From: Physcomitrium patens
Taxonomy: Eukaryota > Streptophyta > Bryopsida > Funariales > Funariaceae
Assembly (NCBI RefSeq): GCF_000002425.4
Contig: NC_037264.1
Coordinates: forward strand, 6,836,475-6,900,474
Length of the DNA: 64,000 nucleotides
Direction: 5' to 3'
Part shown: in pieces, positions 50,341 to 62,376 of the stretch
How the letters are laid out: each line of letters begins with the position of its first letter
How positions within the stretch are numbered: position 1 is the stretch's first letter
Translations under genes and position numbers: made by a program
The notes under the pieces: model-generated
What the model was told of the DNA's origin: nothing
Databases searched by the model: none
The model's input: the letters and a program-made list of their open reading frames with translations, nothing else

Positions 50341-52493
50341 TCATTCTTTGGAAAGATAAAAAAAAATAAAAATAATAATAATAATAATAATTAATTTTCA
50401 AGTATATTTCAAAATGTAGAAGTAATTTTAACACATCAACACTTGTTTTATGAAACCATAAGAATTTCTATGCATTAATGAATCATTTTATTTAAAACAT
50501 TATGTGTTTTATTTTATTTTATAATTTATAATTTATAATATTTTAATAAAGAACAATAAGATTGTGAAAAAAATTTGATAAAATTTACAATGTTTAATTT
50601 ATTTTGGAATCAACTAGCATTATCTCTTATAGAAATAATTATATTATTATTCTAAGAATTGAACTTCTATCATTCATTAAAGATAATTTCCATGCAATGC
50701 AAATAAAACAAAATTGCATCATGATCTCAAATATAGAGAATTCAACATGATTTATTGAGTTAAAAATAGATTTTTTAAGAGAAATGTTAAATAAAACCCC
50801 AAGTTTTTACTAAATCAACCTATCTATGATGAAAAATATGATAATCATGATGAGTGTAATTGGATTTGATTGGTTTCAGATCTAGTAGTGGGAAAATAAA
50901 TCTAGAGGTCATTTTTCTTAGTTTCATTGGTGGATCAATTTTGTAAAAGCCTGTGTCTATTTTATTTTTTATTTTTTTATTATTGTATAATGAGGGATTA
51001 TTTACAAAAAAATTAAGTAATTTTTCTATTTTTCATTCTTTAAAACTTTCGAAAGGATTTTCATATACCATTCATATTATTATATTTTTATTTGTATATG
51101 TATATTTACATTTGAAGATTTCATAATATTTCTATTTTTATCTTTTTTGCAACTATTACAAAATCAAAATTTTATATCCCATGATTAATATTTGATTTGA
51201 TTTGATTTGATTTTTTTTTTTTTTTTCATTTTTAAAGTCACAATGAACATAAAATTCTATCATGATGTTCAGATTTTTAGTAAGGAGAAAGTAAGTATAG
51301 TGTTAAATCGAAATGTTTTTGATGTTCTTTTATGGAATTTTAAGAGTACTTGTAAACTCTTAAAAACATGTTTAAATATATAGTCAATCAACACTGACTG
51401 GTAAAATTTATCCTGTACTTGATTATTTTTAATACTTACCAATTACATGGGTTTCATACAAATTCTGGGTAGAAATAATTGCATTATATTTGTATATTTT
51501 TGAACTCCCTGCTTCATAAATATACGTATATATTAGAAAAGAAAAACCATGCAAGCTGAAATAATGATGACATATATATATACATATATATATATATACT
51601 TCAATACATATGTTAGAAATATATAAGAATTTGATTGAGTTTTAAAATAATATATATCTAATAAGGTGATCCTTATTGTTCTATTATTTGATTGATAATC
51701 TAGGTTGATTTCATAAATCTAGGTTTACAAACCAATTTTATGTTTTTATCTTTATAATTGAATTTTCAGAACTTAAGTCATATAGATCCATTCATTAAAA
51801 AATACTTCTTCCATGCATGTGACTCGTACTGCACTTCAGACAAATTCAAAGCCTGACAATGAAATACACACCCAGTAATTGAATTGAAATAAACCTAGCC
51901 TTGTGAATTATGATGACCAGGTAAGTACATTTTGAATTACATATTGGGTATAGGAAGCAAGTGCTATCACTTCATACGTCTACAAGCTCCTCGCACAATC
52001 TTTGAGCTACAATAATCAGGGACATTGTACTGTAGCTTCGTAGCAAACAAATATGTTCAGATTAGCAATAAATACTTGGCTTGAACCTTTGAGGGCATTT
52101 ATCCTTGAATGATCTCATATTCAGAAAATTATAGAAAACGGTCAAGTTCTTGGACTACATCCTTCCCATTGACCTCCCTTCGCAGATACACATTATAACA
52201 ACTTCTATTCTAACCTTAATCTAAATCTGGGCTGATATGGCAAAGACAAACAAGCAGGATACATGTCAACGACGCATCAGTTGTAATTTTGCGTCCCCGA
52301 TTCAGACCTTGCCGTCATCTATCACTGTCGGCCTGCTTTGGCTCCATCTTTCTCATCTATCATACAGTAATCCCCTCTAGGCCTTCATACATGCAAAGCA
52401 TGTCCACTCGATGAATTTGTGAAGAGCCAGTTTCTTTTGAACAATACTAGCTACCGAACAATCACAATCCACTGCAATCGATTGCAATCAACG

Positions 52494-55400
52494 CTAGTCC
52501 GTTTGTGTGTCAGAGCTGTTACCTTTGTCATGCAAAGAGAGCCCAGCGTCAAAGTCACCACTACCGTCGTTACTGCAACCCTCAAGATTCACTTCAATTT
52601 GCAAAGACGCATCACTCATAGGAGACTTGGCGGGAGACTTCGCTACAATAGATCGAGGAAGCATACTAATCATCTTTTTAGAGCCCTTGGGAACGGGCAC
52701 TTTCTTTGCAGGCAATCCTGGGCGTTTGACACGCTCTTTATCATCTGTTGCCCTTTTAGTCCGTACGCCACTACCACTACCAACTCCAACAGCAATACGA
52801 CCTTCTGCGCTACTGTTTCCTCGTTCTGCTGCCATTCTTTGTTTACCTCCAGCAACATTTGCTGTGTCGGACTTTTTGGATTCTTTGCTACCGTCGGCTG
52901 GAGGAGGCTCTTCAATGTCCGCCGCCGCCAAACCTTCAGGTGGAGGAGCCTGAGACATAGGCAAGGGGACTGGTTTATCACCCCAATCTTTGACAGGGAA
53001 CTGAAAGTTGGGCCCAAAATTAAAACGCACAGAGCATTTTTTCTCAGGCATAGGGAGCGTATACATTGAAGCCGCGGGGTAGTATTCACCAGCAAATATG
53101 TCCCTATATGCAACGCCCTGACAAACGCCGTTCTTGAAAAAAGACACTTCACTTCCTGGTTCAAAAAATAAATAAAAATGCATGAGCAATGGATCTTTTG
53201 CAAATACTTGCATTCTCTCAGCACACAGGTCCAAGAGAATAGAGCTAATGACATATTCCAATCTGCAAACATATTCTTGCAACTATTACCTCCCAATCTA
53301 CTTTTGGTAGTGAAAATGACACAACACTGTCTGATCCTGATAAACTTTTCACAAACTGTCGGAGAGGGTGGTCCACGACAGAGGGTGCAGGCATTAACAT
53401 TCTAATATACTATGATACAGAATTATAAAAGTCAGCAAACTGGCTTTTGAGTTCAATCCGGATATAGAAACACTGAAAAATGAGTTCATAGAATTGAACC
53501 TGGAACACACTTGGGAGGTCCATCTTCCTTCTCAAGTGGCACACGGAAGACAGCCCTGGTGGCTTTGTTCACATATAATTCGTACTTTGATGCATATTTC
53601 GCACCATCGGGTAGATTAATGTAGAATCCGATGACATCTCCTTCCGCATATGCAGATGCATATGGCTCTCGAATCGCTTGATGTACTTTACTTCCATCGA
53701 CGTCTCTGCAAACAAGAACGCATATTTCAAATTATGAAAAAAGGAGATAGTCCATACAAGAAGCCTTGTTACGCCAAAAGCGTGATTTAGTATAACCAAA
53801 AATTCAGGTAGATGTTTATCACTTCACTGGATTTCGCAAGTTTGTGCCTCAAATAACGGAAAACATACATGAGCATGAATGCCTGGTTTATTTCATAAAT
53901 TTGACTTTTTTAATGAACACACACACACACACACTGCTGGGTAAGGAGTACCTGAAGGCATAGCTATTTGCATCAAATCCCACAGGCGCCTGCAAGTCAC
54001 CTTTCCACGTGCTCCATCCCAAACGAGTGTGCCCCGTCTTGCCAAGATCTTTCACTACAATCTCGAAGTACCAGGCCCCCTCAGAAATACCACGAGTAGC
54101 CCTGACCATCCGATACCCCTTTTCACTACTGGCTTGCAACTTGTCCAGAGAGAGCTCTACCTTTTCAGCTTTCTGATCCTGCACATGTGAAGTAGATGCA
54201 CAATATCCGAAGGACGGGTATCAAAATCAATAGTGATGTTTCTCTAGAAACCTTCAATCTTAACACCTAAGAACTTTGACAGCATTAAGATAGACACTTA
54301 CAGTGAGCTAAATTAAACATCTTTATTATATTCTTAACAGTTAAAACCTGAAGGTGTTATTACATCCCAAGTGCGACATTCACAATTATCTCAGAGCAAC
54401 AACTCATACCCACAAAGATCAAGCTGTGCACCAGAGGTGCATTAGCTGTTGATTTCAATGCAAGGACTCACAATCCAAAGACAGAAGATAACCCAGCTTT
54501 CAAATTCCCGGTTGAGGATTTCAAGAAGCACCGATAGAAGAGAAAGCTACTTAAACACGGACTCACTTTGGACAATTGAATTCCATTCCTCTCCTCTAGC
54601 AGATACCGCTGGGTGGGATTCACTTCAATACATTCTTCTTTCTTTTCACCACTTGGGATCTTAACAGGTTTCGACTTTCTGCTGGTCTTCCGAGTGCTAG
54701 ATTTACTCCAAACATTGGCTTTCTTCTTGGGCCTTTTGACAACCACCTCACCCCCTGCACCATCAGTATTATCCAAAGCTGCAGACCCATTCCTCTTCAC
54801 ACCGACTCGCACCATCCTTGCACCATTTGTTTCATCACCTAGGATATCAAGGTACACACGTAATGTTGTCATTCGATGATCGACACCTTAACGGACAAAA
54901 AAATCCAACATGTTAAACTTGACCTAGAAGTTGACCGCTCAACCGGAGCAAGGCGATAGACTCCACTTTCACCATACCTCGATGATGTCTAAGGATTCCA
55001 TAATTCATGATAATGTTGTTCTTCTTGCGACTCATACTAATCAACCAAACAACACTGCTGTTCACAAACGAAGAATTTCTCAGGGGATTTGGGAACAAAT
55101 GTGAAGGAGCTAGAATGCATCCAGATTTCACAGTACACTAGATTCTTCATCAATCCATAGCATCAAAATTCCGCATTTCGGGTATAGAGTAGAACGATAG
55201 ATACTATACTGTCTCCCAAGCCCATCCCCACATCTACAAGCTATTACTCGAAACAAATCTTGTCTCAAACACCAAATTTTATTAAAAAGTGAGAATTTGC
55301 ACAATGTGCAGTTCATCCAGCTACGCAATTTCGAGAAAGAAGAGGTGCCGAAGACCTATTTCGTACCAGCTGGCTGTTCTCCGGCTGGTCTTTGTTCTTC

Positions 55401-55916
55401 GCCCTCCGCTTCTCCAGGTGCCTCAGCCATTTCGACCTCAGTGTCAGCGTCGTTGTCCGCCATGGTGGCATCGACTTCAGCTTGTCCATCGTCTTCTCCG
55501 TGTCCTTCTGCCCCTCCCTTTTCCTGAACCTGCTGCTCTACGCCATTCCTTTCACCTACATTGTGCTGACCTGCATCCCTGACTTTGTCTCCGTCGGATA
55601 CCCGTACAGTCTTTTCGCTGGGAAACCCTAAACCTCCTGCAGCTTCGTGAACTACTCGCTCCTCGGCATTATCCGGCGCCTTTTCTCTCTCCGCCCGGAG
55701 CTTGTCCGTCTCCACTTCCACGGGCAAAGAGTCCATTACTGCGTCCTCCTTCTCTACCAACGCTTCAATTGCCTTCTCTTCTTGATGCTCATCTGGCTTC
55801 GTAGCCACCGTATACTCCCCTCCTTGTTCCTCCCCAGACTCCATGGTTCCGATTCCACGTTTCTTATCTCCAGTATTCAACCCCGCAGAATCCTCTTGTT
55901 GTTCCCCGATTTCCAT
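52494..55916 (-). CDS. TRO: ASH2 / TRAUCO-like subunit of H3K4 methyltransferase (COMPASS-type) complexes
   Basis: ASH2 proteins support H3K4 methylation with WDR5, RbBP5 and DPY30 in the nucleus. Minus-strand exons: 55916-55367, 54838-54567, 54178-53952, 53705-53500, 53155-52494; the sum is 1917 nt, 638 codons plus stop, with phases that join. Residues 1-183 are acidic, Glu/Gly-rich and disordered; about 184-274 hold a basic KRPKKK-type nuclear signal; about 275-475 form the SPRY domain ([51 protein letters not shown]). No PHD finger or DPY30-like N-terminal module is seen, as in plant TRO. A Lys/Ser/Pro-rich tail of some 150 residues follows the SPRY domain. An in-frame ATG at 55970 would add 18 residues. 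TRO is the Arabidopsis name for the orthologue. Confidence 0.9.
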
Positions 55917-55967
55917 CACTCCCTCCGCCCAAAACCTCACCACCGAACCCCCCTGACATAAACTACT

Positions 55968-56100
55968 CACACCTCATCGATCTCCAAAAACAGAACCGGA
56001 CAATGAAGCCATACCTCCGATCCTAAACCACACATAGTACTCCCAATCCACCCAAACATTCAAACCCTAAGAAGACTACGCCACGCTCCACTCTCCCAGC
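55968..56100 (-). promoter_or_regulatory. ASH2 leader with short upstream ORFs and a telo-box
   Basis: Upstream of the start are short frames, for example ATGGCTTCATTG ending after 12 codons and ATGAGGTGTGAGTAG. A telo-box AAACCCTAA (plus strand, 56062-56070) lies in the probable promoter; in plants this word occurs in promoters of growth-related genes. Confidence 0.4.
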
Positions 56101-56214
56101 TAGAAAACACTCCCGCTCCCGACATCGCCATGGTCCAGTTCCGCCACCAAAACCATTCTCCAATGCATCCTTCGAAAGACTAAAAATCGCAACAGAGCAG
56201 ACGCAAACGTTCAA

Positions 56215-57150
56215 AACTCGAATGGATCGCTAACGCCAACGACAACACAATCAATCCGTCACGCAGACAATGAAAATCCTTCGGTACCATTCAAGAACTC
56301 TAAGCACGCTTCGCCTGAGCCACATGACACATGGGCATCTTTATCTTTTACGCCCCTTTCGAAAGACGAGCTTGTTATCTTCGCGGTTCGGGCCATGAGT
56401 CTACGCGAAACATTCATCTCCGGTCGAGGAAGAAAGACATCGGCTCGTGGCGGTAGCAACTTTCCTTTTTTCTTTCCTGTATCCAATCTTTTCTCTATTA
56501 ATTGACAATTGGCAATTCCCGGGATCACGTCAATTGACGAAATATTCCGCCTATGGCCGTGTTATTGGTCCTGTCACCGCTTTAAAATGGCTGCAAGTGT
56601 TACAAGAGGGGCAAGACACAGCGCTACTTCTCACTTTGTGTTACGAAACCTTTGCTGCAGGATTGTTGAATGTGGTGGCGTTGGTGCCCTGAAGGGATGT
56701 GTGTGATTTCTTAAACTGATGTGCTTTGATTCACATGAGGGGGCTTTCAGTATATGCCTGTTTGGTTTGTCTACGTGCAGGATGGGAATGCAGTGGCGGG
56801 TACATATATTAGAGCTGAACATGGGTTTGACGATTACAATGGTTGGGAATTACGGGGACAACACAATGTGTAGAGTCACAGAGGTAACATCAGTTTTATG
56901 GTTTAGCAGAAAGAGATGCATATCGTAATCAATGTTCCGCGGTCTTTGCTGAGTTAGGCTTCCTGCAAAACCCTAGACTCACCAGTAAGCTGTCTGATTG
57001 TGCTTTCGCAAAAAAATTGGAAACAATACTGACATGACATGAACCAGGCTTGAAGCTTTAGAGCTCTTCATAATCAAATCTGTTGCAAGGGTTGGGATTT
57101 CGCTCCAATTGGCCATCGCGTGATCGACGGTTGATTCTTCTACCTCACGG
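56215..57150. other. Intergenic sequence of genic composition, no gene called
   Basis: Mixed GC content and several 60-90 codon frames on both strands, none with recognisable motifs. Part of it is probably ASH2 promoter sequence. Confidence 0.45.
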
Positions 57151-57152
57151 AT

Positions 57153-57548
57153 TTAGAGGTTCATTGCACGATGCGTACCCATCGCGTGTGTAATCTGACC
57201 TTCAGAGCACTGGGACTTGTCAGGAATTCCTCTCAGAACCTGAGATCTTACAGAGTGTTTGAAATGTAAGATGGTCGCACCACAGGGTTTCGCGGCCTCA
57301 GCCGCATACTGTGATGAGAAAAGCATACTCTGAGCTGATTTTGATAATTCAATCTGCCCCGCAGCGCCTCGAGCATGAGCACTAGCAAGAGAAAGCTTAC
57401 AATTCAAGCAAGAACCATGGTCAAACAGATTAAGAAACATGAGACAATCACAGCAACAATGGATTCGAATAGATATGGAGCTTCTAGCATTAAAAGCCCT
57501 TCTAAGAATTCCACTCTGTTTTGTTCGAAAACTACACGAGTGAAACAA
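57153..57548 (-). CDS. Hypothetical 131-residue ORF
   Basis: The longest frame in this stretch. Its product is Cys-rich near residues 32-50 and Ala/Ser-rich after that; no motif is recognised. No promoter or splice signals were tied to it, and a 92-codon frame overlaps on the other strand, so it may be chance. Confidence 0.2.
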   Translation of the reverse strand: MFHSCSFRTKQSGILRRAFNARSSISIRIHCCCDCLMFLNLFDHGSCLNCKLSLASAHARGAAGQIELSKSAQSMLFSSQYAAEAAKPCGATILHFKHSVRSQVLRGIPDKSQCSEGQITHAMGTHRAMNL

Positions 57549-57659
57549 GCTATGTGCTCTTCGTTAGTGTCCGTATTTTTTCTTTCTTTCTTTCCTACTT
57601 GCTTTCTTTTTCCCTCACTGACACTATCTCTGGATTTAAACCCGCATTCATGACACGCA

Positions 57660-58930
57660 AACCTTGGAAGCAGCTCACGTAAACAAAGACAAAAACAAAA
57701 AAATGCCCTAATCCTCAGCCAATGAAACTCGCAAAAAAACCGTCCTCAAAGATCGAAATTACAAACTTATGCGTTGTTAGATTGGGGTGATCACAGAAGC
57801 CCCCAAAAATCAAGATCGAAGTCGAAATCCAAGATCACGGTTCAAGTATGATAGGATACATAATCCAAGTACTTGAAAGTCGGATTTCACGCATGCGACA
57901 CTAATGATCATGGCCAAGAGGACCAAAGGAAATTTGAAACGTCAACAAACACAATCCAATCAGAGCTCCAGTCCTGAGCGCAGATACCCTGAGAGACAAC
58001 TCTCGATACCCTTCGATGACACCGGGCTGTGATGTGAAACCATGTTGATGCTCTGGTCCTTGGACGGATTTGTCGTGAAAATGTATGGTGACCCGGTCAT
58101 CACAGTAGTATCAGAAATGCAGGTCTTTCAAAATCCTTTGAAGTTTCTACAATGAGGATCTTAAAATGCAATAATATCTTTGTTATTAAATGTCCCTCTC
58201 AATGTTAAGTGTTTTAAGATTAATGCTGTTGTAAACTCAACTACACAAACAAAGAAATATATTCACACGATGCAATTAAACCAAATATGTCTTGTGCAAA
58301 TCCAAGCATCCTTGCTCATCACAGTGCCTACTTTTGGGCATTTTTGCCCATAGATTTAGAACGTTTGAAAATCAAAAACTTCCATCCAGTGTTCTCATCT
58401 AATAAAAATATTAACATTAATGGGAAGGAGGAAGAAGCAATTCTAAGAAGCAATTTCTTTGATGATTAGTGGAAATGTGCACAAATGGATACTTTACGGT
58501 ACAACTAATGTCCATGTTGTGAGAGCATGATGGGATACCTACAAGAACAAATGATATTTTGCTGAATATTGTTACTCAATTCCCTTCATAACCACAGACA
58601 ACACACCCCAAATCATTCCCAATACACCATTTTTTTACTGGTGTGGGTGGGTATTGGAAAGTACATAAAAATACTCATAAAATTTACATAGTTCTTTAAA
58701 ATTAAAAACCATGATTTCAAATGGCATAGTATCAGAATCAAATGTAGTTGTTTACATTGCCATTTTCAATATATTAAATGTAATTTTCATCTTGACAATT
58801 GGTACATGGAAAGAGCAATCAAAATTAAATTGAAATCCAAACATGGAAATGATTTTTAATGTATAAGATGTTTGTCATGTCTATTTGTAGACTTTAGTTA
58901 CCGAACCTACTTGGTAAGTTATTTAATAGA
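57660..58930. other. Intergenic, GC content falling
   Basis: No gene seen; frames are short. Composition shifts from genic to AT-rich near 58100. Confidence 0.6.
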
Positions 58931-60243
58931 CCTAAACTCCGCCATTGTGGGCCGTCGGATCGCAGTTGCCACTCAGATGCGATTTCAACCGCCGATCAGA
59001 TTTCTAGAAACGGCGGGAGGGAACGTAGGGAACCAGCGGGGGCAGGCAGGTTGGAGGCCGGGCAGTTTGGAGGTTGGGAACTCAGGTTGGGAACTCAGGT
59101 TGGGAACTCAGGTTGGGAACTCAGGTTGGGAACTCAGGTTGGGAACTCAGGTTGGGAACTCAGGTTGGGAACTCAGGTTGGGAACTCAGGTTGGGAACTC
59201 AGGTTGGGAACTCAGGTTGGGAACTCAGGTTGGGAACTCAGGTTGGGAACTCAGGTTGGGAACTCAGGTTGGGAACTCAGGTTGGGAACTCAGGTTGGGA
59301 ACTCAGGTTGGGAACTCAGGTTGGGAACTCAGGTTGGGAACTCAGGTTGGGAACTCAGGTTGGGAACTCAGGTTGGGAACTCAGGTTGGGAACTCAGGTT
59401 GGGAACTCAGGTTGGGAACTCAAAAGCCATTCCTCATTGGGGCCGCGCTGATCCTAGTTCACATGCATGGGTGCTGGATTTTGTTCAGGAGCTGCCTCTC
59501 TATCCCACTTTTCAACCATCACTCTTGCTTCAAAGAATTATTGGATGACCTTTCTCATTATGTACATTACGTTAGTAAATGTGGTATTTTGAATTTTAAA
59601 CTTGTAATAAATAGAATTTATAAAATATTACCAAAATACAGCTAAAAACTAATTTAAGTATACTTGACAACTTCAATTGTGTTATCTATTTTAATACAAT
59701 TGTATATGTGTAGAAGAAATTGCAGTATTTTTCACAGATAAAAAAAAAAATAAAATAAAAGATACTATGAAGGTTTTCACATTATTCTTATTTATTATAA
59801 TTATTAACTTATTTAAACTGTAGTTTATTTTAATCAACTTATATCATTAAACTAATAATGTTTCAAATATATTTTGTGTAATTTTTGTATTATACAAAAT
59901 TCAGCATGTATGTGAATGTAGATCAGTGCAAGCCCAATGAAGAATGGCTTTTGAATTTCCAACCCACTGCCATCCAACTTGCTCGCTATCTAATCTGCCA
60001 CCTTCCAAACTGCCAGCTTCAAACTTGCCTATTCATTCCTTGGTTCCCTACATTCCTTCCTTTTGTTTTTAGGATTCTGATCAATAGTTGAAATTGCATC
60101 TGAGTTGTGCAGCCTTGAACTTACTTGTTTGTCCATTGGTTTCCTATATTTCTTCCCTACATTTCCAGAAATCTAATCAATAGTTGAAATCACATCTGAA
60201 CAACATTTGTGATTTGATGGCCCACAATGGCAAAACTAGTGAA
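58931..60243. mobile_element. Fold-back (long-TIR) DNA transposon, non-autonomous
   Basis: The left arm (58931 to about 59487) and right arm (about 59894 to 60243) are reverse complements over several hundred bases: GCCATTGTGGGCC, TTTCAAC, TCAGATTTCTaGAAA, GTAGGGAACCA, GGCAGTTTGGA, AAAAGCCATTC, CTGATC and TTCACATGCATG all recur inverted. Nine-base flanks TTTAATAGA (58922-58930) and TTGAATAGA (60244-60252) could be a target duplication, which would suggest a Mutator-like element, but the right one also lies in a separate palindrome. The interior of about 400 bp codes for nothing recognisable. The right arm also has a local tandem duplication. Confidence 0.7.
59072..59422. repeat. Minisatellite: 27 perfect copies of 13 bp (GGTTGGGAACTCA)
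   Basis: 351 bases divide exactly into 27 identical units, all within the left arm of the fold-back element. The right arm has a single diverged unit (GGTTGGAAATTCA, reverse complement). Because 13 is not a multiple of three, every forward frame reads a 13-residue repeat without stops, which creates long open frames (up to 257 codons) that I do not regard as genes. Confidence 0.97.
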
Positions 60244-60377
60244 TTGAATAGAAAGATTTTTGCAACACATAGTGACGAGAGGAGGTGGTCAGATAAGGCT
60301 TGGTAGTATGATCCGTATTAAAGCACTTGGTAGCCTCTTGTTACTATGTGTTGCACAAACCTCCTTATTCAATTGAC
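60239..60377. repeat. Inverted repeat, 44-nt arms around a 51-nt loop
   Basis: 60239-60282 and 60334-60377 are imperfect reverse complements (GCAACACATAGTGACGAGAGG against CCTCTTGTTACTATGTGTTGC). It directly abuts the fold-back element. It could be a small MITE or a hairpin precursor of small RNAs. Confidence 0.7.
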
Positions 60378-61470
60378 TGGCTTGAGACATCTATGCCATC
60401 AAATTTTTAGATTAAATTCTAGTTATTATATGGTCTATTGGAAACTCATGGAAAACATATAAGATAGGTAAAGGTTCTTGTGGGTAGGAGAGCGAGAAGG
60501 AGAGTACAAAAGAAATAAGGAAGGGAATGTGATAGATAGCCTAAGAGAAGTGCCAAGGATGGGTAGTACACAAGAATTGCAAGGGATGAGGATTCTATAG
60601 GAAATGAGAGAGAATTGATTGAGCATGCAATCTCATAGGAGAAAGTGGTTGTGAGCTCCAACCACATTTTCCTGATACCAACAATGTTGCATAATGGCAC
60701 GACAGACATGGATGGTCTTCTACAAAATAAGCTTTATCTTGAAAGTTGCTTAGTAGAGTAGGACAAGGAAGAAGGATGGGAAGCTACCAAATTCTACAAA
60801 GAGTACTATGAAGGAAGTAGTGTCTCTTTTATAAAAAAATATGGTAGCAATCATAACAAAAGAAAAAATAAGAAAAAATGTAAGAAAACTTTTTAACAAG
60901 GAAAAATGAGTAGTAATTGTCACTAAAACGGGATTGGACTATCTGTAGGATCTAAGACCCTTCCAATTCATAGCAATACAAATCTTGTCATAATGTAGAA
61001 CAATATAAACTAGAACAAAATTGAACAGCATTAAACAAAATAGAATAAGAAAGGTAGAATAGAGCTAAAGAGAATAAAACAAAATTGAACAAAAAAAAAT
61101 GCAAAACCAAACTTTATTAAAAAAAAGAATCAAAACCATACTTGATCAGGCATCCAAATGGCCTTGGTTAGTCCTATTTATACTTTATCCAATTATCTTA
61201 GAACTTTCTAGAATATTCTTAATGGTGGTTCCTACCTAGATAATTGCATTAAGTCCTTTTTAGAATGTTCCATGGTAGATTCTATATAGACCACCAATCA
61301 AGCTCCAATTCTAGAAATTCCTAGAAACTTCTCAAACGTGGCTTCAATTACCTATTTCTATGTGTCAACAATACAAATATCTTATTCTTACTCCATTACA
61401 GTTACCATCAAAACATGGTTTTGTGTAAAAAGAATAGAAGTAATAAAAAATGGGCATGAATGGTGATCAT
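60378..61470. other. AT-rich intergenic DNA
   Basis: No gene seen. Minus-strand frames of 63 and 87 codons at 60435-60709 overlap each other in different frames and carry no motif. Confidence 0.55.
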
Positions 61471-61885
61471 CTTTTACCATCAAGAAAAAATTAGTGGTGA
61501 AAAATGAATGGAATAAATTATAAATAAGTATAGATGATGACTATTTTTTACCACCAAAGAAAAATTAGTGATGAAAAATGAATGGAATAAATTATAAATA
61601 AGTATAGATGGCGACCATTTTTTATTACCAAGGAAAACTTAGTGGTGAAAATTGAATGGAATAAATTATAAATGAATATAAGTAGTGACTATTTTTCACT
61701 ACTAATGAAAAATTGGTAGTAAAAAATGGATGGAAAAAAATTACAAATGGACGTGGATAGTGACGATTTTTCACCACCAAAGAAAAATTTGTGGTAAAAA
61801 ATGGATTGAAAAAATTACAAATGGATATGATTAAAGACCATTTTTTACCACTAAGAAGAAATTGGTAATGAAAAATGGATGGAAA
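61471..61885. repeat. Tandem repeat, period about 74 bp, six units
   Basis: TTTTTACCACCAAAGAAAAA-like starts recur at about 61475, 61549, 61624, 61697, 61772 and 61846. Units diverge from each other. Each has a short dyad (TTTTTCACCAC... with ...GTGGTGAAAAA) that could form a hairpin. Confidence 0.8.
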
Positions 61886-62010
61886 ATAAATAGAAAATGA
61901 TTAATATTTGGACAATTAAGTGGTAGAGCCTACCACTATTTAGTTAAAATTTAAAATATTAGCAATAATTAATGTAAAAGTTTAGCACTAATGTAAAAAT
62001 TGTAATTATT

Positions 62011-62376
62011 GGTAACAAATATGGAATTTAAGATTGCTACTAATAAGTAGAATTTAATTAAATTTAAGATTATTTTACCAATAAATTATTTCTTAAAATT
62101 CCATATTTGTTACCAAGATTATTGGTAAAATAATCTTAAAATTACATATTTGATTAAGGACTTCAAAGACTTTGTTAATGATTTATAATATATCTTCATC
62201 TTCCAAACTCTAAAATATAGTATCTACTTCACCTACACAAACTACAAACAATATGATTAATATTACATAAAGTTATTATTTTAAAATAATATTCTACTTA
62301 TTGATAGCAATCTTAAATTTAATTATTGGTAGTAATCTTAAAATTAATTAAATCATTGGTAACAAATATGGAATTT
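62011..62376. repeat. Dispersed and inverted copies of GGTAACAAATATGGAATTT
   Basis: Forward at 62011-62029 and 62358-62376, inverted at 62096-62114. The first two face each other and form a palindrome of about 104 bp. After the last copy, ATTTCAAGAACTTATG is repeated three times in tandem. It is probably MITE debris. Confidence 0.65.

Larger units (their letters stand above)
47540..52300. other. AT-rich intergenic DNA with microsatellites
   Basis: No gene seen. It holds TA repeats at 48298-48326, 48390-48416 and about 51573-51598, A tracts at about 50023-50040 and 50309-50338, (AAT)n near 50373-50390, and two copies of a palindromic MITE described separately. Confidence 0.7.

Noticed and set aside
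52419-53069. 216-codon plus-strand frame opposite the last ASH2 exon
   Set aside because: It is antisense to a well-supported exon with conserved SPRY motifs.
53290-53400. Coding-like minus-strand stretch ([13 protein letters not shown]...) between ASH2 exons 4 and 5
   Set aside because: It cannot be joined in phase to exon 4, and skipping it gives the conserved reading [11 protein letters not shown]. Treated as intron, though a cryptic exon cannot be excluded.
58872-59645. Long open frame of 257 codons across the 13-bp repeats
   Set aside because: Openness follows from the repeat unit having no stop in any forward frame; flanking parts lie in a transposon arm and have no coding character.
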